A stretch of 37,393 nt of DNA from an uncultured Desulfobacteraceae bacterium (GCA_913041495.1 CAJWHT010000034.1:1-37393), one strand, 5' to 3'; shown: positions 6,843 through 18,380, counted from the first letter of the stretch. Program-made: numbers and translations. Notes: generated by a model from the sequence alone, not told the origin.

Positions 6843-9776
6843 ATGAAAATTTGGCTGTCACTCTGGTTGGCCCTGATATGTGTACCGGCTGCCGCGGGTC
6901 AGAAAAAAATAATCAGGGCCGTGGTGCCGGACAGTTTCCCGCCGCATTACAGCCTTGACCGAAATGGGGCGCCCACCGGATTTGCCGTTGATGTGATGGA
7001 TCGTGTGGCTGCCATTGCCGGGGTCAGGGTTAGGTATATTGTAAAATCCTCCTGGGATGAGGTTTTTGACGCCATGGAAAACGGTGACGCGGACGTTATT
7101 CCGAATCTTGGGATTACGCCTGGGCGGGAGGTGTTCTGCCGGTTTTCCAAGCCTGTTGAAACCTTCCATATTTCCATGTTTGTCAGGGCCGGATCACTAT
7201 GGCAGTATGATCGGGACAAAAAGGCTAAGGACAAAGTGGGGGTGGTACGAAGGAATGCGGGCAGTTCTCTTTTAGACCGATTTCCCCAGGCGGAAATCAT
7301 TGTGTTTGAAGACCCTGAACACGCCCTTTTTCAGGGGCTGCTGGCCGGCCGGGTGGATGCCATCGTTTATCCGGAGCCGGTGATCCGGCACATCGCCCTC
7401 AAAGCAGGGCTCTTGGACCGTATCCGGGTGGCGGGACCGCCGCTGCTGGAGATAAAGCGCGCCATTGCGGTCTGCCGTAACAACCCCGGTCTTCTTGCCG
7501 AGGTGAACCGCGTTCTTGAGATATTTTTAAAATCACCGGAATACAAAACGCTTTACGTGAAGTGGCACGGTGCCCCGGCCCATTTCTGGACCTCGGGCCG
7601 GGTGGCACAAATTATGGGCGCAGGTGTCTTTTTCGTTACCATCGTCATGTTTTTGTGGCGGTATTATTCCATTCGTTCCCTGAATCTAACGCTTCGGAAA
7701 ACAACGCGACGGTACCGCACCCTGGTCCGTCTGAGCCCGGTGGGGATATTTCGAAGCGATACGAAAGGAGATATTCTGTGGGTAAATGAAAAATGGCAGG
7801 TATTTTCCGGCATGCCCCAGGCCGGTGCCCTTGGCCGGGGATGGGAAGCATCGGTGCATCCCAAAGACAGAAAAACGGTCCTTGGTTCATGGCAGAGGGC
7901 GCTTGAGGAAGACCGGACCTTTGAATCCGACTTCCGGTTTCTTCGGCCGGAAGGGGGCACGACCTGGGTTACGGCCCGGGCTGTCCCTGAAAAGGACGGG
8001 CAGGGAAAGACCCTGGGATATATCGGTACCGTCACGGACATCACCCGCAGAAAGAGGTTTGAGCGTGCGCTGCAGGGGGTGTTGGACGCTTTACCGCTGA
8101 ATATCGCCGTGCTGGACAAGGCCGGTTGGATCACCGCCACCAACAGCCGGTGGGATGCATTTTCCGGGGAGAACGGCGGGAGTTTTGAGCATACCGGGCC
8201 TGGCATCAACTACTTTGAGGCATGCCGGCGTGCCGGAGATGACATCGTCCTCAACGGCCTAAAGGCTGTCCGGGACCGGACCGCGGATATTTTTATCTGG
8301 GAGTATCCCTGTGATTCCGATTCGGACAACCGCTGGTATCTGTTATGGGTGATCCCCCTGGAAGACGGCAGCGGGGGGATTGTGGTCAGCCATATGGACA
8401 TCACCAAACGGAAACTGGCTGAAAATGAGCTTGAGAAACACCGGCAGGATCTGGCGGCCCAGGTCAGGGAGCGGACATATTCCCTGGAGGCTGCGAACAA
8501 AGAGTTAATGATGAACGAGGAACGTCTGGCGGCCCTGCTGCAACTCAGCTTGATGGTGGATAAAACAGAAAAGGAAATTGTGGATTTTGCTTTGAAAGAG
8601 GCGGTTCGCCTGACCCGTTCTGAAATCGGGTACCTTCACTTTGTCAATCCGGACAAGAAAGCCTTGACCCTGTTCACCTGGACGGAAAAGACGTTTGAAA
8701 CATGTAAGGCAAAAAACGCCTCCCACCATCCCGTGAGCGATGCCGGCATCTGGGCGGATTCCCTTCGTACGGGCAAGCCGGTCATCCACAATGATTATCC
8801 AGGCATAGCGGACAAGGACGGACTGCCGGATGGGCATTTCCCGGTACATCGCCATATGAGCGTCCCGGTCATGGATGCAAACACTACCGTGGCCGTCGCC
8901 GGGGTGGGCAATAAGGAAGCCGCCTATGTGGACTCTGATGCCAACCGCCTGATGCTGTTTATGTCCACCATGTGGAGTATCCTGCAGCGCCAGCGTATGG
9001 AAGACAATCTGCAGCAGGCAAGGGTAATGGCCGAAGAGGCGAGCCGTGCAAAGAGCGAGTTCCTTTCCCATATGAGCCATGAACTGCGGACGCCACTCAA
9101 CGGAATTTACGGATTTTTCCAGCTTATCGCCACCAAGATGGACAGGGGGAAGGCGGATCCTGAAAAGCTTCGTGCCATGGTGGATCAGGGAATAGCCTCC
9201 TCCCGCCACCTCATCGCCATTGTCAACGATCTGCTGGATTTGTCCAGAATCGAGGCCGGCCGTATTGATTTTGATTTTGTTATCTGTGATCTGGCTGAGG
9301 TGCTGGACCAGATGAGATCCAGGATGGACAGCCTGGTGGATCAAAAAGGACTCGGTTTTATCGTTGAATGCCCCAGGGCCTGTGTCCAGGTGAGGGCTGA
9401 CCGGAAATATCTGGATCAGGTGCTGTTCAACCTGGTGGGCAACGCCATCAAATTCACGGACCAGGGCCGGGTATCTGTTTACTGCAGAAAACTTAACGAC
9501 CGGTTGGCGGAGGTGGTGGTGGCGGACACCGGATGCGGTATAGCCCCCGGGAATCTGATCAAAATATTTGACCGGTTTGAGATGGTGGGCAGCCGCCACA
9601 GGTCCCAGGAAGGAACGGGTCTGGGTCTGGCCATTTCCAAAAAACTGGTTGAATTGATGGGAGGAACGATACACGCACGGAGCAAACCGGGCAAGGGAAG
9701 CTCTTTTCATTTTACCCTGCCGTTAGTCCAAAGCGTCAAGGAGGTAGAGGATGCCCAAAGTAATGATCGTGGATGA
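6843..9776 (+). CDS. Sensor histidine kinase: SBP_bac_3, PAS, PAS, GAF, HisKA, HATPase
   Basis: This 977-residue inner-membrane kinase senses a periplasmic ligand. It has a signal peptide (MKIWLSLWLALICVPAAAG), a type-3 solute-binding domain (about 25-245), a membrane span ('MGAGVFFVTIVMFLWRYY', about 258-278), two PAS domains (about 295-405 and 412-525), a coiled coil, a GAF domain (about 575-715), and a kinase core with phospho-acceptor His746 in 'SHMSHELRTPLNG', N box 'NLVGNAIKF', G1 'ADTGCGIAPGN' and G2 '[12 protein letters not shown]'. There is no receiver domain; the next gene, overlapping by 26 bases, supplies two. The start at 6843 puts the signal peptide at the N-terminus and has GGTGGG 9 bases upstream; the ATG at 6813 would add ten unlikely residues. 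The ligand is unknown; type-3 binding domains often take amino acids. Confidence 0.9.
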   Translation: MKIWLSLWLALICVPAAAGQKKIIRAVVPDSFPPHYSLDRNGAPTGFAVDVMDRVAAIAGVRVRYIVKSSWDEVFDAMENGDADVIPNLGITPGREVFCRFSKPVETFHISMFVRAGSLWQYDRDKKAKDKVGVVRRNAGSSLLDRFPQAEIIVFEDPEHALFQGLLAGRVDAIVYPEPVIRHIALKAGLLDRIRVAGPPLLEIKRAIAVCRNNPGLLAEVNRVLEIFLKSPEYKTLYVKWHGAPAHFWTSGRVAQIMGAGVFFVTIVMFLWRYYSIRSLNLTLRKTTRRYRTLVRLSPVGIFRSDTKGDILWVNEKWQVFSGMPQAGALGRGWEASVHPKDRKTVLGSWQRALEEDRTFESDFRFLRPEGGTTWVTARAVPEKDGQGKTLGYIGTVTDITRRKRFERALQGVLDALPLNIAVLDKAGWITATNSRWDAFSGENGGSFEHTGPGINYFEACRRAGDDIVLNGLKAVRDRTADIFIWEYPCDSDSDNRWYLLWVIPLEDGSGGIVVSHMDITKRKLAENELEKHRQDLAAQVRERTYSLEAANKELMMNEERLAALLQLSLMVDKTEKEIVDFALKEAVRLTRSEIGYLHFVNPDKKALTLFTWTEKTFETCKAKNASHHPVSDAGIWADSLRTGKPVIHNDYPGIADKDGLPDGHFPVHRHMSVPVMDANTTVAVAGVGNKEAAYVDSDANRLMLFMSTMWSILQRQRMEDNLQQARVMAEEASRAKSEFLSHMSHELRTPLNGIYGFFQLIATKMDRGKADPEKLRAMVDQGIASSRHLIAIVNDLLDLSRIEAGRIDFDFVICDLAEVLDQMRSRMDSLVDQKGLGFIVECPRACVQVRADRKYLDQVLFNLVGNAIKFTDQGRVSVYCRKLNDRLAEVVVADTGCGIAPGNLIKIFDRFEMVGSRHRSQEGTGLGLAISKKLVELMGGTIHARSKPGKGSSFHFTLPLVQSVKEVEDAQSNDRG

Positions 9777-11292
9777 CAATTGCCAGAACCGCATGGTGGC
9801 ATCCGGATTTTTAGAGGATGACTATGATCTGAGTGCCGTGGAAAGCGGTGAGGATTGTATGAAAACGCTTTCTATATTCAACCCGGATGTTATCCTTCTG
9901 GACTGGATGATGCCGGGATTGGACGGTATGGAAGTACTGAAGTTGATCCGGGATCAGGTGGCACATAAAAACGTCAGGATCATTATGCTCACGGCCAAAG
10001 CCGAGCCCAAGGATATCACCCGGGCATGGCGGGCCGGGGCCAACGATTATATTACCAAGCCCTTTGAAGTGGGAGACCTGATGGATGCCGTGGCCCGGCA
10101 GGTCGCGGAGAAACAGCGGTTGGACAGGCTGGATCAAAAGTGGCGTCATATGGAGGAAGGCATTCGACAGGCCCAGAAAATGGAGGCTTTAGGATCTCTT
10201 GCCGGAGGGATTGCCCATGATTTCAACAATATCCTGGTTCCCATTCAGGCATTTGCAGAACTTTTGATGCGCAACCCGGATGAGAATGTGGCTGCCGATG
10301 CCCTGGAAATAAGTAAAGGGGCCAAACGGGCCGGCAGGCTGGTGGCGCAGATTCTTTCCTTCAGCCGCCAGAGCCGTAAAACGGAAAAAGAACCCGTGGC
10401 GGTGCATCTTATTGTCAAAGAGGCCTTAAAACTGATTCAGGCCTCATTTCCGGCCCATATCCGTATCCGGTCCGACATCCAAGCGGATTGCGGTATCGTG
10501 ATGGCGGACCCCACCGCCATACATCAAGTGGTGATAAACCTGTGTACAAACGCCAAGCATGCCATGGAAAAAGAGGGGGGAATCCTGTCTGTCGGCCTTT
10601 ACGATGTCACATCAAGTGAGCTTGGGAACGGCAACCAGGCAAGGGGCGACTGCAGTTGCCTGGAACTTGTAGTGTCTGATACGGGAGGCGGCATACCCGA
10701 AGATATCCAGGAGTCGGTTTTCAAACCCTATTTTACCACCAAGGCCCGGGGAAAGGGGACGGGTATGGGGTTGGCAATGGTCCAGGAGATTATCGGTGAA
10801 ATCGGGGGAACCATTGAACTGAAAAGCTCTCAGGCAGAGGGGACATCGTTTCGAATACTGTTGCCATCCCGAAACCAGAAGTGCCTGATGCCGGAAGAAG
10901 AAGGTGTTGACATCGCCGGCGGTGATGAGCGGATCATTGTGGTGGATGACGATAACACGATAGCGGATATGCTTGGAAAATTTTTAGGCAGCCTCGGCTA
11001 TGAGGTGAATACGTTTACGGACCCAAGCCTTGTGCCCGACGCCGACTTAAGGGACACGGATCTGCTGATAGCCGATATGGCCATGCCCGGGATGACAGGG
11101 CTGGCCCTTGCGGAAACCGTGGGCCGGATAAACCCCGGTTTGCCGGTGATTCTCATGACCGGATTTTCAGAGGCCATTGACCCGGAACTTGCCCGGGAAA
11201 AAGGGATACGGGAAATGCTGTTCAAACCGGTGGGAAGTGCTGATATTGCCGCAGCGATCCGAAGAACGCTGGATACCCTAAAAACACAATAG
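9751..11292 (+). CDS. Soluble REC-histidine kinase-REC hybrid protein
   Basis: The 513-residue cytoplasmic protein has no membrane span. Its N-terminal receiver (1-120; acidic pair Asp8/Asp9, acceptor Asp51 in 'ILLDWMMPG', Lys in 'ITKPFE') is followed by a HisKA domain with His156 in 'LAGGIAHDFNNIL', an ATPase domain ('NLCTNAKHAM', 'SDTGGGIPED', 'GTGMGLAMVQEI'; about 250-380), and a second receiver (about 392-513; acceptor Asp442). The 'GGIAHDFNNIL' H-box is the form used by NtrB-like and phytochrome-associated kinases. The ATG lies inside the upstream kinase gene with AAGGAGG at 9738-9744, so the two are translationally coupled. The likely flow is that the membrane kinase phosphorylates the N-terminal receiver, which tunes this kinase. 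No DNA-binding output is encoded on this transcript. Confidence 0.92.
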   Translation: MPKVMIVDDNCQNRMVASGFLEDDYDLSAVESGEDCMKTLSIFNPDVILLDWMMPGLDGMEVLKLIRDQVAHKNVRIIMLTAKAEPKDITRAWRAGANDYITKPFEVGDLMDAVARQVAEKQRLDRLDQKWRHMEEGIRQAQKMEALGSLAGGIAHDFNNILVPIQAFAELLMRNPDENVAADALEISKGAKRAGRLVAQILSFSRQSRKTEKEPVAVHLIVKEALKLIQASFPAHIRIRSDIQADCGIVMADPTAIHQVVINLCTNAKHAMEKEGGILSVGLYDVTSSELGNGNQARGDCSCLELVVSDTGGGIPEDIQESVFKPYFTTKARGKGTGMGLAMVQEIIGEIGGTIELKSSQAEGTSFRILLPSRNQKCLMPEEEGVDIAGGDERIIVVDDDNTIADMLGKFLGSLGYEVNTFTDPSLVPDADLRDTDLLIADMAMPGMTGLALAETVGRINPGLPVILMTGFSEAIDPELAREKGIREMLFKPVGSADIAAAIRRTLDTLKTQ

Positions 11293-11355
11293 AACCGGAA
11301 AACAATAAACGTACGCCGGAAATTGCGTCTATTCTGGAACAAATACTTTCACAGA

Positions 11356-11388
11356 TGCCATGACCTTGCGAAGCGCGGCATTTTTTTT
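11356..11388 (+). terminator. Candidate terminator after the kinase pair
   Basis: TGCC and GGCA flank a small inner stem (CTT GCG AAG), followed by eight Ts (11381-11388). The stem is imperfect, so confidence is limited, but the position, 65 bases after the stop and before the convergent HD-GYP gene, is right. Confidence 0.5.
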
Positions 11389-11504
11389 CAAGTGCCCGGA
11401 TGATTGTTTCAGGACTCAGGCCGGTTTTCGGAGGTCGCAAGAGCCATGGCATCCGGCAGAATTCGTGGCTTTCCTGGCATGCGCTGTCTGCCTGTATCTG
11501 GCAT

Positions 11505-12536
11505 TCAGTCTTTGTGGGTTTCGAATATATCGTTGAACCTGCCGCTGATCCGTTCAAAGACCCCAAGCAGGTCCGGGTCAAAGTGGCCGGGCATGGTCCG
11601 GCCGTCGCCGCGGGTGATGATGGTCTTTGATTTTTCATGGCTGAAAGCAGGTTTGTAGGGGCGCAGACTGCGCAGGGCATCGTATTGGTCGGCCAGGTTC
11701 ATGATCCGTGCGGTCAATGGAATACCATCGCCTTTAAGCCCCTGGGGATAACCGCTTCCATCCCAGCGTTCGTGGTGACAATGAGCAATATCAACGGCCA
11801 TGGCAAGGTAGGGAGAATCGGAACCATCCAGGATTTTCGCCCCGATTCCCGGGTGGGTTTTCATCACCTCCCACTCTTTGGGGTCCAGGGGACCGGGTTT
11901 CAGCAGGATCGCATCGGGAATGGCCACCTTGCCGATGTCGTGCATGGGGGAGGCGTAAAATATGGATTCGCAGAATTTATCGTCCATCCCAAGGGCCTGG
12001 GCCACCTCACGGGTATAGTAGGAGATCCGCTGGATATGGGCCCCTGTTTCCTCATCCTTGAATTCGGAGGCAAGGGTCAGCCGGTGGATGGTATCGATGT
12101 ACCCGCTTTTCAGTTGAAGGGTGCGTTCCGCCACAAGGTCTTCCAGGTGTTGTTTATGGCGGTAAAGGTTCAGGTGGGTCCGGATACGCGCCTCTACAAT
12201 GGACGGGCTGATCGGTTTGGTGATGTAGTCCACGGCCCCTAAGGACAACCCATAGGCCTCTTCCTCAACTTCAGCCATGGCTGTCACGAACAACACCGGA
12301 ATTTCCCGGGTGTCCGGGTTGGATTTAAGCCTGCGGCATACCTCGTAACCGTCCATATCAGGCATCATAACGTCCAGCAGAATGAGGTCCGGCTTCGGGT
12401 CCGAAGCCGCCTGGGCCACCCCTTCCGCCCCGCTGGTGGCGGCGCTGACATGGTAGCTGGGCCGCAACAGGCCGCTGAGTACTTTTATATTTGCCGGTAA
12501 GTCATCCACAATCAGTATTCTGTTTTTTGGCGTCAT
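11505..12536 (-). CDS. Response regulator with HD-GYP domain, cyclic-di-GMP phosphodiesterase (RpfG-type)
   Basis: This 343-residue protein has a receiver domain (about 5-125; Asp11/Asp12, acceptor Asp55 in 'ILLDVMMPD', 'ITKPIS'), a linker helix, and an HD-GYP domain (about 145-340) with the metal-binding HD at 199-200 ('MHDIGKVAIPD') and the signature HHE-x-x-D-G-S-G-Y-P at 254-264. All key residues are present, so it should hydrolyse cyclic-di-GMP in the cytoplasm. Its ATG follows directly on the stop codon of the giant hybrid kinase (TAG then ATG), so the two form one operon and the kinase is the obvious phosphodonor. It therefore turns that kinase's signals into a change of cyclic-di-GMP level. 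The C-terminus ends in ordinary sequence with no extra output domain. Confidence 0.94.
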   Translation of the reverse strand: MTPKNRILIVDDLPANIKVLSGLLRPSYHVSAATSGAEGVAQAASDPKPDLILLDVMMPDMDGYEVCRRLKSNPDTREIPVLFVTAMAEVEEEAYGLSLGAVDYITKPISPSIVEARIRTHLNLYRHKQHLEDLVAERTLQLKSGYIDTIHRLTLASEFKDEETGAHIQRISYYTREVAQALGMDDKFCESIFYASPMHDIGKVAIPDAILLKPGPLDPKEWEVMKTHPGIGAKILDGSDSPYLAMAVDIAHCHHERWDGSGYPQGLKGDGIPLTARIMNLADQYDALRSLRPYKPAFSHEKSKTIITRGDGRTMPGHFDPDLLGVFERISGRFNDIFETHKD

Positions 12537-15500
12537 CTAATTGTCATCCTTGCTGTTATCAATTCGTTTTTCGATGTCTTCCAAGAGGACGGCGGCTTTT
12601 TTAAAGTCAAGGGAGCCCAAGGCTTCCGCTATCCGTTCTGTTTTCCGGGGATAAACAGCGGATAGGTGATCCTGAAAGCTGATAAAGCTATCTTCAGATG
12701 CCATGTCATTTGCGCTGATCATTTGTTGAAGGCCGGTGATTTTTTCCAGCAGTTGCGTTTTAGACATGGCTGCGGGTTCTTTTTTCAGTTTTGACGCAGG
12801 CTGGGCGATGTGGGGCAGGGCTTTATTGATAACGGCCAGGGTGGTATCCAGTTCTTCTTTGAGTATGGCCAGCAATGAATCCACATTCCCTGATTTTTCT
12901 TTCATCGCCGATTCAACCGCTTTGAATTTTTTGCTCAAATCGAAAATTCCGATGGTTGCGGCAAGGCCTTTGGCGGTATGGGCTTCTCTGACCGCATCAT
13001 CAATGAGTTCTGCGGTGATAAGCTCTTTGATTCGTTCCGTGACTCCCGTGAATGTGGTTGTAAAATCAGTGAGCAGATCAGTGTACAAAGAAAGGTTTCC
13101 CCCCACCTGTTTTACGGCGGTGGCCACGTCAAATCCCGGCAGAAGCGAAGCGATTCGGTGGGCCTCATCGGGCAGTGGGATCTCAGGCAATTCCAGGGTG
13201 GCGGTATCTTCCCTGCCCAGCCACCGCATCAGGCAGGTGTAAAGACGATGGGGATCCACGGGCTTGTTGATATGGTCGTTCATTCCGGCATCAAGGCTTT
13301 TTTGGCGGTCACCGACCATAGCGTTGGCCGTCATGGCAATCACCGGCAGGCGTTTGAACCTGCCGCCCAGTTTACGAATGTGTTGGGTTGCCGTAATGCC
13401 GTCCATGCCGGGCATCTGGATATCCATGAGGACCAGGTCAAAGGTATGGCGGTTTAGCATCTCCAGGGCGTCATGTCCGTTGGACGCGATGGAAACACGG
13501 ATTTTAGCAATTTCGAGCAGATCCTTTGCCACCTGCTGATTCATAACGTTGTCTTCCACCAGCAGCACACGGACGCCTTCTAAGATTTCGATACCCGACG
13601 GGTGGGGAAGATCGTTGTCTTCTATGTGTCCCACTTTCAGATCCCTGTACCCGAATGCATCCACGATGGCGTTAAACAGGTTGGAGGGAGTCACCGGTTT
13701 GGGCAGGATACTTGCCATGGGAATGGGTTCAATGGCCATTTCCGCCTCCGCCAGATCATTGACCGCCACCAGTACGATCACCGGGATTTTCTGCTCGGAC
13801 AGGGGACGCCAGATCCGGTCTCCGCTGTCCAGACGCTCATCCCGGCAGTTTTTAAAGTCCATCACCACCATTTCAAAGGGTATTTTTTTCAAAAAGGCGT
13901 CGTCCATGGCTTCAACGCCGAGACTGCAGGAGGTGTGGGACGTGACTTGAAATGTGAGGGAATTGAGCTGCTGCGCCAATATGTCTATGGTCTTCGGGTT
14001 GGCATCCATCAAAAGGACTTTCAGGTTTCTCAGATTCAGGGGGAGCACCTGTTTTGAGGCGATGGACCTGCTGCCGTCCTGGTTCCCCAGGGTCAGGGTA
14101 AAGATAAATCTTGCACCCTTGCCAAGCTCGCTTTCCACACGTATGTCTCCGCCCATGAGCCGGACAAGCTGGCGGCAGATGGCAAGCCCTAAGCCTGTGC
14201 CGCCGTATTTGCGGGTGGTGGCCGTATCTGCCTGGGTGAATTTATTGAACAGTTTTGCGGACTGGGATGCCGACATCCCGATGCCGGTATCCACCACTTC
14301 ACATTCTAACACCTGGGTTCTGCCGTATTTATCCCTGAGGCGGATATGGATTTCAATATCCCCATGTTCCGTGAATTTTACCGCATTGCTAAGCAAGTTG
14401 TTAAAGACCTGGCCCACCCGTACCGGATCACCGATAACCGACGGGGAGATCCGGTCATCTATAATCACGTGCAGGTCAAGCCCTTTTTCGGAAATCTGGC
14501 CTGCCGAGAGTGTTACAATGTCGTTGATCACCGTATTCAGGTCAAATGGGACATTTTCAATGACCAGTTTTCCGGCGTCGATTTTTGAGAAGTCCAGGAT
14601 GTCATTGATGATGGACAAAAGGGATTTGGCCGATGTTTCAATTTTGTCCAGATAATCGCGCTGCAGCGTGGTCAGCTCGGTGCGGCCGGCCAAATACGTC
14701 ATGCCGATAATAGCGTTCATGGGGGTTCGGATTTCATGGCTCATGTTGGCTAAAAAATCGCCTTTTGCCCGGGCCGCCTGTTCCGCGTCATCCCTGGCTT
14801 GAGCCAACTCAACGTTGATCCTTTTTTGCTCGGTGACATCCCTGACAATGGCCACGAATCTTTCCGATCCGTCCGTTTCCCGGACCAGCTGGAGCAGGAT
14901 ATCCACGGGAATATGTCTTCCTTCTTTGTGGGCATGAACGGTTTCAAAGACGATGCGCTCCTTTTCTCCGGATTTCAGTGGCGCCGTCAATTCTATGAAA
15001 TCTTCTTCAGTGAACTTCGGTTTGATGTCCAGCGGCGTCATTTCAAGCATTTGCTCCCGGGTGTATCCCAGTTGGCGCAGCGCCCCCTGGTTTACGTAAA
15101 TAAACTTGAAGGTGTCTGAATCAAACATGAATACGGCGTCATGGGTCTGGTCCAGGGTCGCTTTGAACTGCCTTAGGGCATCTTCGGTTTCTTTTCGTTC
15201 TGAAATATCGGTCTCAATGGCGATATACTGGACCAGATCCCCGTCATCGGAAAAGATAGGCTGGATATCCAGTTCCACCCAGTAAGGCCGGCCGGCTTTA
15301 TGGTAATTTAGAATTTCGACCTGAACCCCTTGTTCCTCGTAAAGGGCCTGTCCGATCTTTTTCACGGTGGCAGGATCGGTGCCGGGTCCCTGAAGCAACA
15401 GCCCGGGTTTTTTTCCGGCCATCTCCTCAAGGCTGTAGCCGGTAATCCGTTCAAATCCTTTGTTGAACCATTCCACAAGTCCGTCCCTGTTGGTGATCAC

Positions 15501-18380
15501 GATACCGGTGGTGGTTTTTTCCACCACCATGGCAAGCTTGCGTGCCTCTGCCTCCGCCTGTTTCCGGTCCGTGATATCACGGCCTTCGGGGATAAGGTAA
15601 CGCACATGGCCTGCACGGTTTTTCACAGGTTTCAGGGAAAAATCGATATCCCGGATGTCACCTTCGCAAGTCATATGGTCGGTTTCAATCCGGACAAATT
15701 CTCCGTTGGCCGCCCGCTCAACGGCCGTTCTTATCTCCTTTGCACGATGCTTTGAATGGGACCACCATGGTGCTTCCCAGAGCAACTGCCCCACAACCTC
15801 GTCCTGGGATTTGCCCACCATGTCCAAGGCGGTCTGGTTGGCCTGGAGAAGCGTTCCGTCTGTTTTCACCAATCCCATGAGTTGGGAACTCTGGTCAAAA
15901 ATCCCCCGGAACTTTTGCTCGCTTTCTTCCATGGCCGCTTCGATCCGTTTCCGCTCGATTACGTATCCCAGTTGACGGCCCGCGGCTTCGGCCATTTCCA
16001 TTATGGCATGATCCGGTTTTTCGATACGATCGGAAAAAAACTCCAGTACCGCGACCACTTCTCCCCCGGTTGTCACGGGAAAGCCAAAGGCCCCATGGAC
16101 GCTGGCATCCGTTAGGCTTTTGGCCCTGGGAAAATTGTCATCTTTCATGACATCCTCAACCCAGTGTGCTCTTCCCGAGGTGTAGATCCTTCCCGGAAGC
16201 CCCTCTCCGGGGGCGAACTGGGTTCGTTCGGTAACCGAAATAAACGACCGGTATCGGTCCGGATCAGCCCTGTGCCAGATGGCAGAAGATTTCAGGCAGA
16301 CCGGATTGCCTTTAACCGTCATATACACATGGCCCAGGGGCCACCCGGTGTATCCGGCAATCAGGAAGAGGGTGGTGTCAAGGGCCTGTTCCGGAGAGGT
16401 CGCCGTATTGGCGGTGGAGGCCACATCAGCCAGCAGTTTGACCATCCGTTCCTTGTTGCGGATGGTTGCCACCAGTTCTTCCAGCCGGTGGGTCCGTTGC
16501 CGTACCCGTTCTTCCAGTTCCGCGTTCATTGCCAGGATTTTGGCTTCTGCCTTTTTTCGTGCAGTAATTACCTCAGTGAACATGATGATACCGCCGGGGG
16601 CGCCAACATCGTCCTTCCAGGGATGGAGTTCCCAGCGGAGCCATTCGGTGTGTCCGTCCTGCCGGACAAAGGCGTCCTCCTCCCGTTTGATCACCTCGCC
16701 CTTGAGGCAGCGCTGATGGACCTGCTTCCACTCGGGCATATCTTCTATTTCCGGAAAAATCTCGTAATGGCTGCGGCCGATAATGTCTCGGCCCTCAAGG
16801 CCGTAGTCTTTATACCACCGGTCACTGGCTGCCAGGTACCGGATCTCTTTGTCAAACATGGCCACGGCTGCCGGGGTGTATTTGACAAAGGTTTTCAACT
16901 GCTGTTCCTTGACGGCGGCTTTTTTTTCAATGGCCCTTCTGACGGTGATGTCCCTGACCACGCCGACAGCCCACCACCGGTCTTCAATTCGCACGGCATT
17001 GAGGTTGAGTTCCGCCGGGAACCTGTTGCCGTCCCGGTGAAGGGCCTCCACTTCCCTGAGTTTTCCGATGAACCGCCCTGTGCCGTACCCGGAAAAAACG
17101 CTCATGCCTTCTGCCGCCAAAGGTCTCTGGGACTTCGGTGTAATGAAATCGTGGATGTCTTTTCCGAGTATATCTTCGGCAGCCCAGCCGAACATTTTTT
17201 CGGCAGATGCGCTCCAGAAGGTGGCATGTCCCCTGTCATCCACCATGACAATGGCATCTTGAACCGCATCAGTGATGGTGGACAACTGCTTTTCCTTATC
17301 CCCAAGCTGCCGAAGCGCCTCTGACCTTCGAACCAGCAACCCCGCCCAGAACCATGACAGCAGGGCCAGGGTGGCAACGCCCGACCAGGCCAGCATCAGT
17401 GCAGGTGTAATCCACGGTGGGGTGAGCTGCCGGTTGGAGACAAAATTGATGATTTTCCAGGTTTCGTTTACTTTGATTGGGGGCGCGCTGGCATACGCAT
17501 CAGAGAAAAGGGTGTACGGGGTAATAGAGGAATAGAAAAACACACCCTGATCATTTTGGAACTTGCCGTCCCGGTGTCCGATAATCTGTTGCCACAGCTT
17601 CGGAAATGCGTGACCCAGGCTTTTGGGGGTATCTGAAAACATGAACTGCCACTCCAGTTCAGGTTCTGGCCCCTTGAGCCAGTGCCCCCTGTCATTGACC
17701 AGGAATACCTCTCCGTTTGTATTCCCGCCCGCCTCCGTCAGTACGGTGAGCAGATTTTGCCCCAGCAGATTCATCACCAGCACCCCAGAGGGCATCCGGG
17801 GGTCAGCCCCTGCCGGCAGAACGATCCTGAGCATGGGTTTGAGCGGCTGTTCGACCTTGCCGTTCTCCACATTCAGATCAAAGGCGGAAATGTATATGCC
17901 GCCTGACTCCTGGGACATGCCTCTGATAAAATAGGGGCGGTCGCCCTTGAATTGGAGATTTTTTACCTCTGTCAGCCGAGACCCCTCTTCTTCACTCCAG
18001 TTCAGCCGGACTTTTTCTTTGCCGTGCCGGTCAATATAGCGGATTTGGTCGTAGATCCTGTGATGGCGGGCAAACGCCTTGAAAACAAAGGCTATCCTTT
18101 GGCTCGCCTTTTCAGGGGAAGGGTTTTCCCTTAAAATGTCACTGATGATATCCTTTAATATGGTGGCGTCCGCCAGATAACCGGCCAGGGTGGATTCGAA
18201 CAGCCGTGTTTCCATCTTAAGGCTGTTGGCTTCAAGCAGCTCAAGCTCCCTGAAATAATTTTTCTTTTGCAGATGAATGGTTCCCCATGCCAGCAGAATG
18301 TATCCGAGCGTCAGAGGAATCAGTATCAAAAAAAAATAACGTAGACGGGTACCCTTGGCACCAATAGGCGAATGAACCAT
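12537..18380 (-). CDS. Giant hybrid sensor kinase (Cache, five PAS, GAF, HisKA, HATPase, two REC, Hpt)
   Basis: This 1947-residue inner-membrane phosphorelay kinase has an N-terminal span (about 14-34), a periplasmic Cache-like region (about 45-325), a second span (about 327-349), two PAS domains (about 369-605), a coiled coil, GAF (about 650-800), and three more PAS domains (about 820-1185). HisKA has His1215 in '[13 protein letters not shown]'; the ATPase domain shows 'NLLSNAVKF' and '[12 protein letters not shown]'. The first receiver is degenerate (acceptor Asp1508 remains but the acidic pair is reduced to one Asp); the second is canonical (Asp1653 in '[11 protein letters not shown]'). 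Hpt has His1801 in '[12 protein letters not shown]'. The ATG has GGAG upstream. The Hpt domain probably passes phosphate to the REC-HD-GYP protein encoded next. The sensed ligand is unknown. Confidence 0.93.
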   Translation of the reverse strand: MVHSPIGAKGTRLRYFFLILIPLTLGYILLAWGTIHLQKKNYFRELELLEANSLKMETRLFESTLAGYLADATILKDIISDILRENPSPEKASQRIAFVFKAFARHHRIYDQIRYIDRHGKEKVRLNWSEEEGSRLTEVKNLQFKGDRPYFIRGMSQESGGIYISAFDLNVENGKVEQPLKPMLRIVLPAGADPRMPSGVLVMNLLGQNLLTVLTEAGGNTNGEVFLVNDRGHWLKGPEPELEWQFMFSDTPKSLGHAFPKLWQQIIGHRDGKFQNDQGVFFYSSITPYTLFSDAYASAPPIKVNETWKIINFVSNRQLTPPWITPALMLAWSGVATLALLSWFWAGLLVRRSEALRQLGDKEKQLSTITDAVQDAIVMVDDRGHATFWSASAEKMFGWAAEDILGKDIHDFITPKSQRPLAAEGMSVFSGYGTGRFIGKLREVEALHRDGNRFPAELNLNAVRIEDRWWAVGVVRDITVRRAIEKKAAVKEQQLKTFVKYTPAAVAMFDKEIRYLAASDRWYKDYGLEGRDIIGRSHYEIFPEIEDMPEWKQVHQRCLKGEVIKREEDAFVRQDGHTEWLRWELHPWKDDVGAPGGIIMFTEVITARKKAEAKILAMNAELEERVRQRTHRLEELVATIRNKERMVKLLADVASTANTATSPEQALDTTLFLIAGYTGWPLGHVYMTVKGNPVCLKSSAIWHRADPDRYRSFISVTERTQFAPGEGLPGRIYTSGRAHWVEDVMKDDNFPRAKSLTDASVHGAFGFPVTTGGEVVAVLEFFSDRIEKPDHAIMEMAEAAGRQLGYVIERKRIEAAMEESEQKFRGIFDQSSQLMGLVKTDGTLLQANQTALDMVGKSQDEVVGQLLWEAPWWSHSKHRAKEIRTAVERAANGEFVRIETDHMTCEGDIRDIDFSLKPVKNRAGHVRYLIPEGRDITDRKQAEAEARKLAMVVEKTTTGIVITNRDGLVEWFNKGFERITGYSLEEMAGKKPGLLLQGPGTDPATVKKIGQALYEEQGVQVEILNYHKAGRPYWVELDIQPIFSDDGDLVQYIAIETDISERKETEDALRQFKATLDQTHDAVFMFDSDTFKFIYVNQGALRQLGYTREQMLEMTPLDIKPKFTEEDFIELTAPLKSGEKERIVFETVHAHKEGRHIPVDILLQLVRETDGSERFVAIVRDVTEQKRINVELAQARDDAEQAARAKGDFLANMSHEIRTPMNAIIGMTYLAGRTELTTLQRDYLDKIETSAKSLLSIINDILDFSKIDAGKLVIENVPFDLNTVINDIVTLSAGQISEKGLDLHVIIDDRISPSVIGDPVRVGQVFNNLLSNAVKFTEHGDIEIHIRLRDKYGRTQVLECEVVDTGIGMSASQSAKLFNKFTQADTATTRKYGGTGLGLAICRQLVRLMGGDIRVESELGKGARFIFTLTLGNQDGSRSIASKQVLPLNLRNLKVLLMDANPKTIDILAQQLNSLTFQVTSHTSCSLGVEAMDDAFLKKIPFEMVVMDFKNCRDERLDSGDRIWRPLSEQKIPVIVLVAVNDLAEAEMAIEPIPMASILPKPVTPSNLFNAIVDAFGYRDLKVGHIEDNDLPHPSGIEILEGVRVLLVEDNVMNQQVAKDLLEIAKIRVSIASNGHDALEMLNRHTFDLVLMDIQMPGMDGITATQHIRKLGGRFKRLPVIAMTANAMVGDRQKSLDAGMNDHINKPVDPHRLYTCLMRWLGREDTATLELPEIPLPDEAHRIASLLPGFDVATAVKQVGGNLSLYTDLLTDFTTTFTGVTERIKELITAELIDDAVREAHTAKGLAATIGIFDLSKKFKAVESAMKEKSGNVDSLLAILKEELDTTLAVINKALPHIAQPASKLKKEPAAMSKTQLLEKITGLQQMISANDMASEDSFISFQDHLSAVYPRKTERIAEALGSLDFKKAAVLLEDIEKRIDNSKDDN

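Noticed and set aside
8505-9710. 401-codon minus-strand frame inside the sensor kinase
   Set aside because: It mirrors the GAF and HisKA coding region and has no ribosome site or motif.
16164-17324. 386-codon open frame on the plus strand inside the giant kinase gene
   Set aside because: It is wholly antisense to an intact multidomain kinase, and its translation is rich in Gly, Pro, His and Phe without recognisable motifs; long antisense frames are expected at this GC content.
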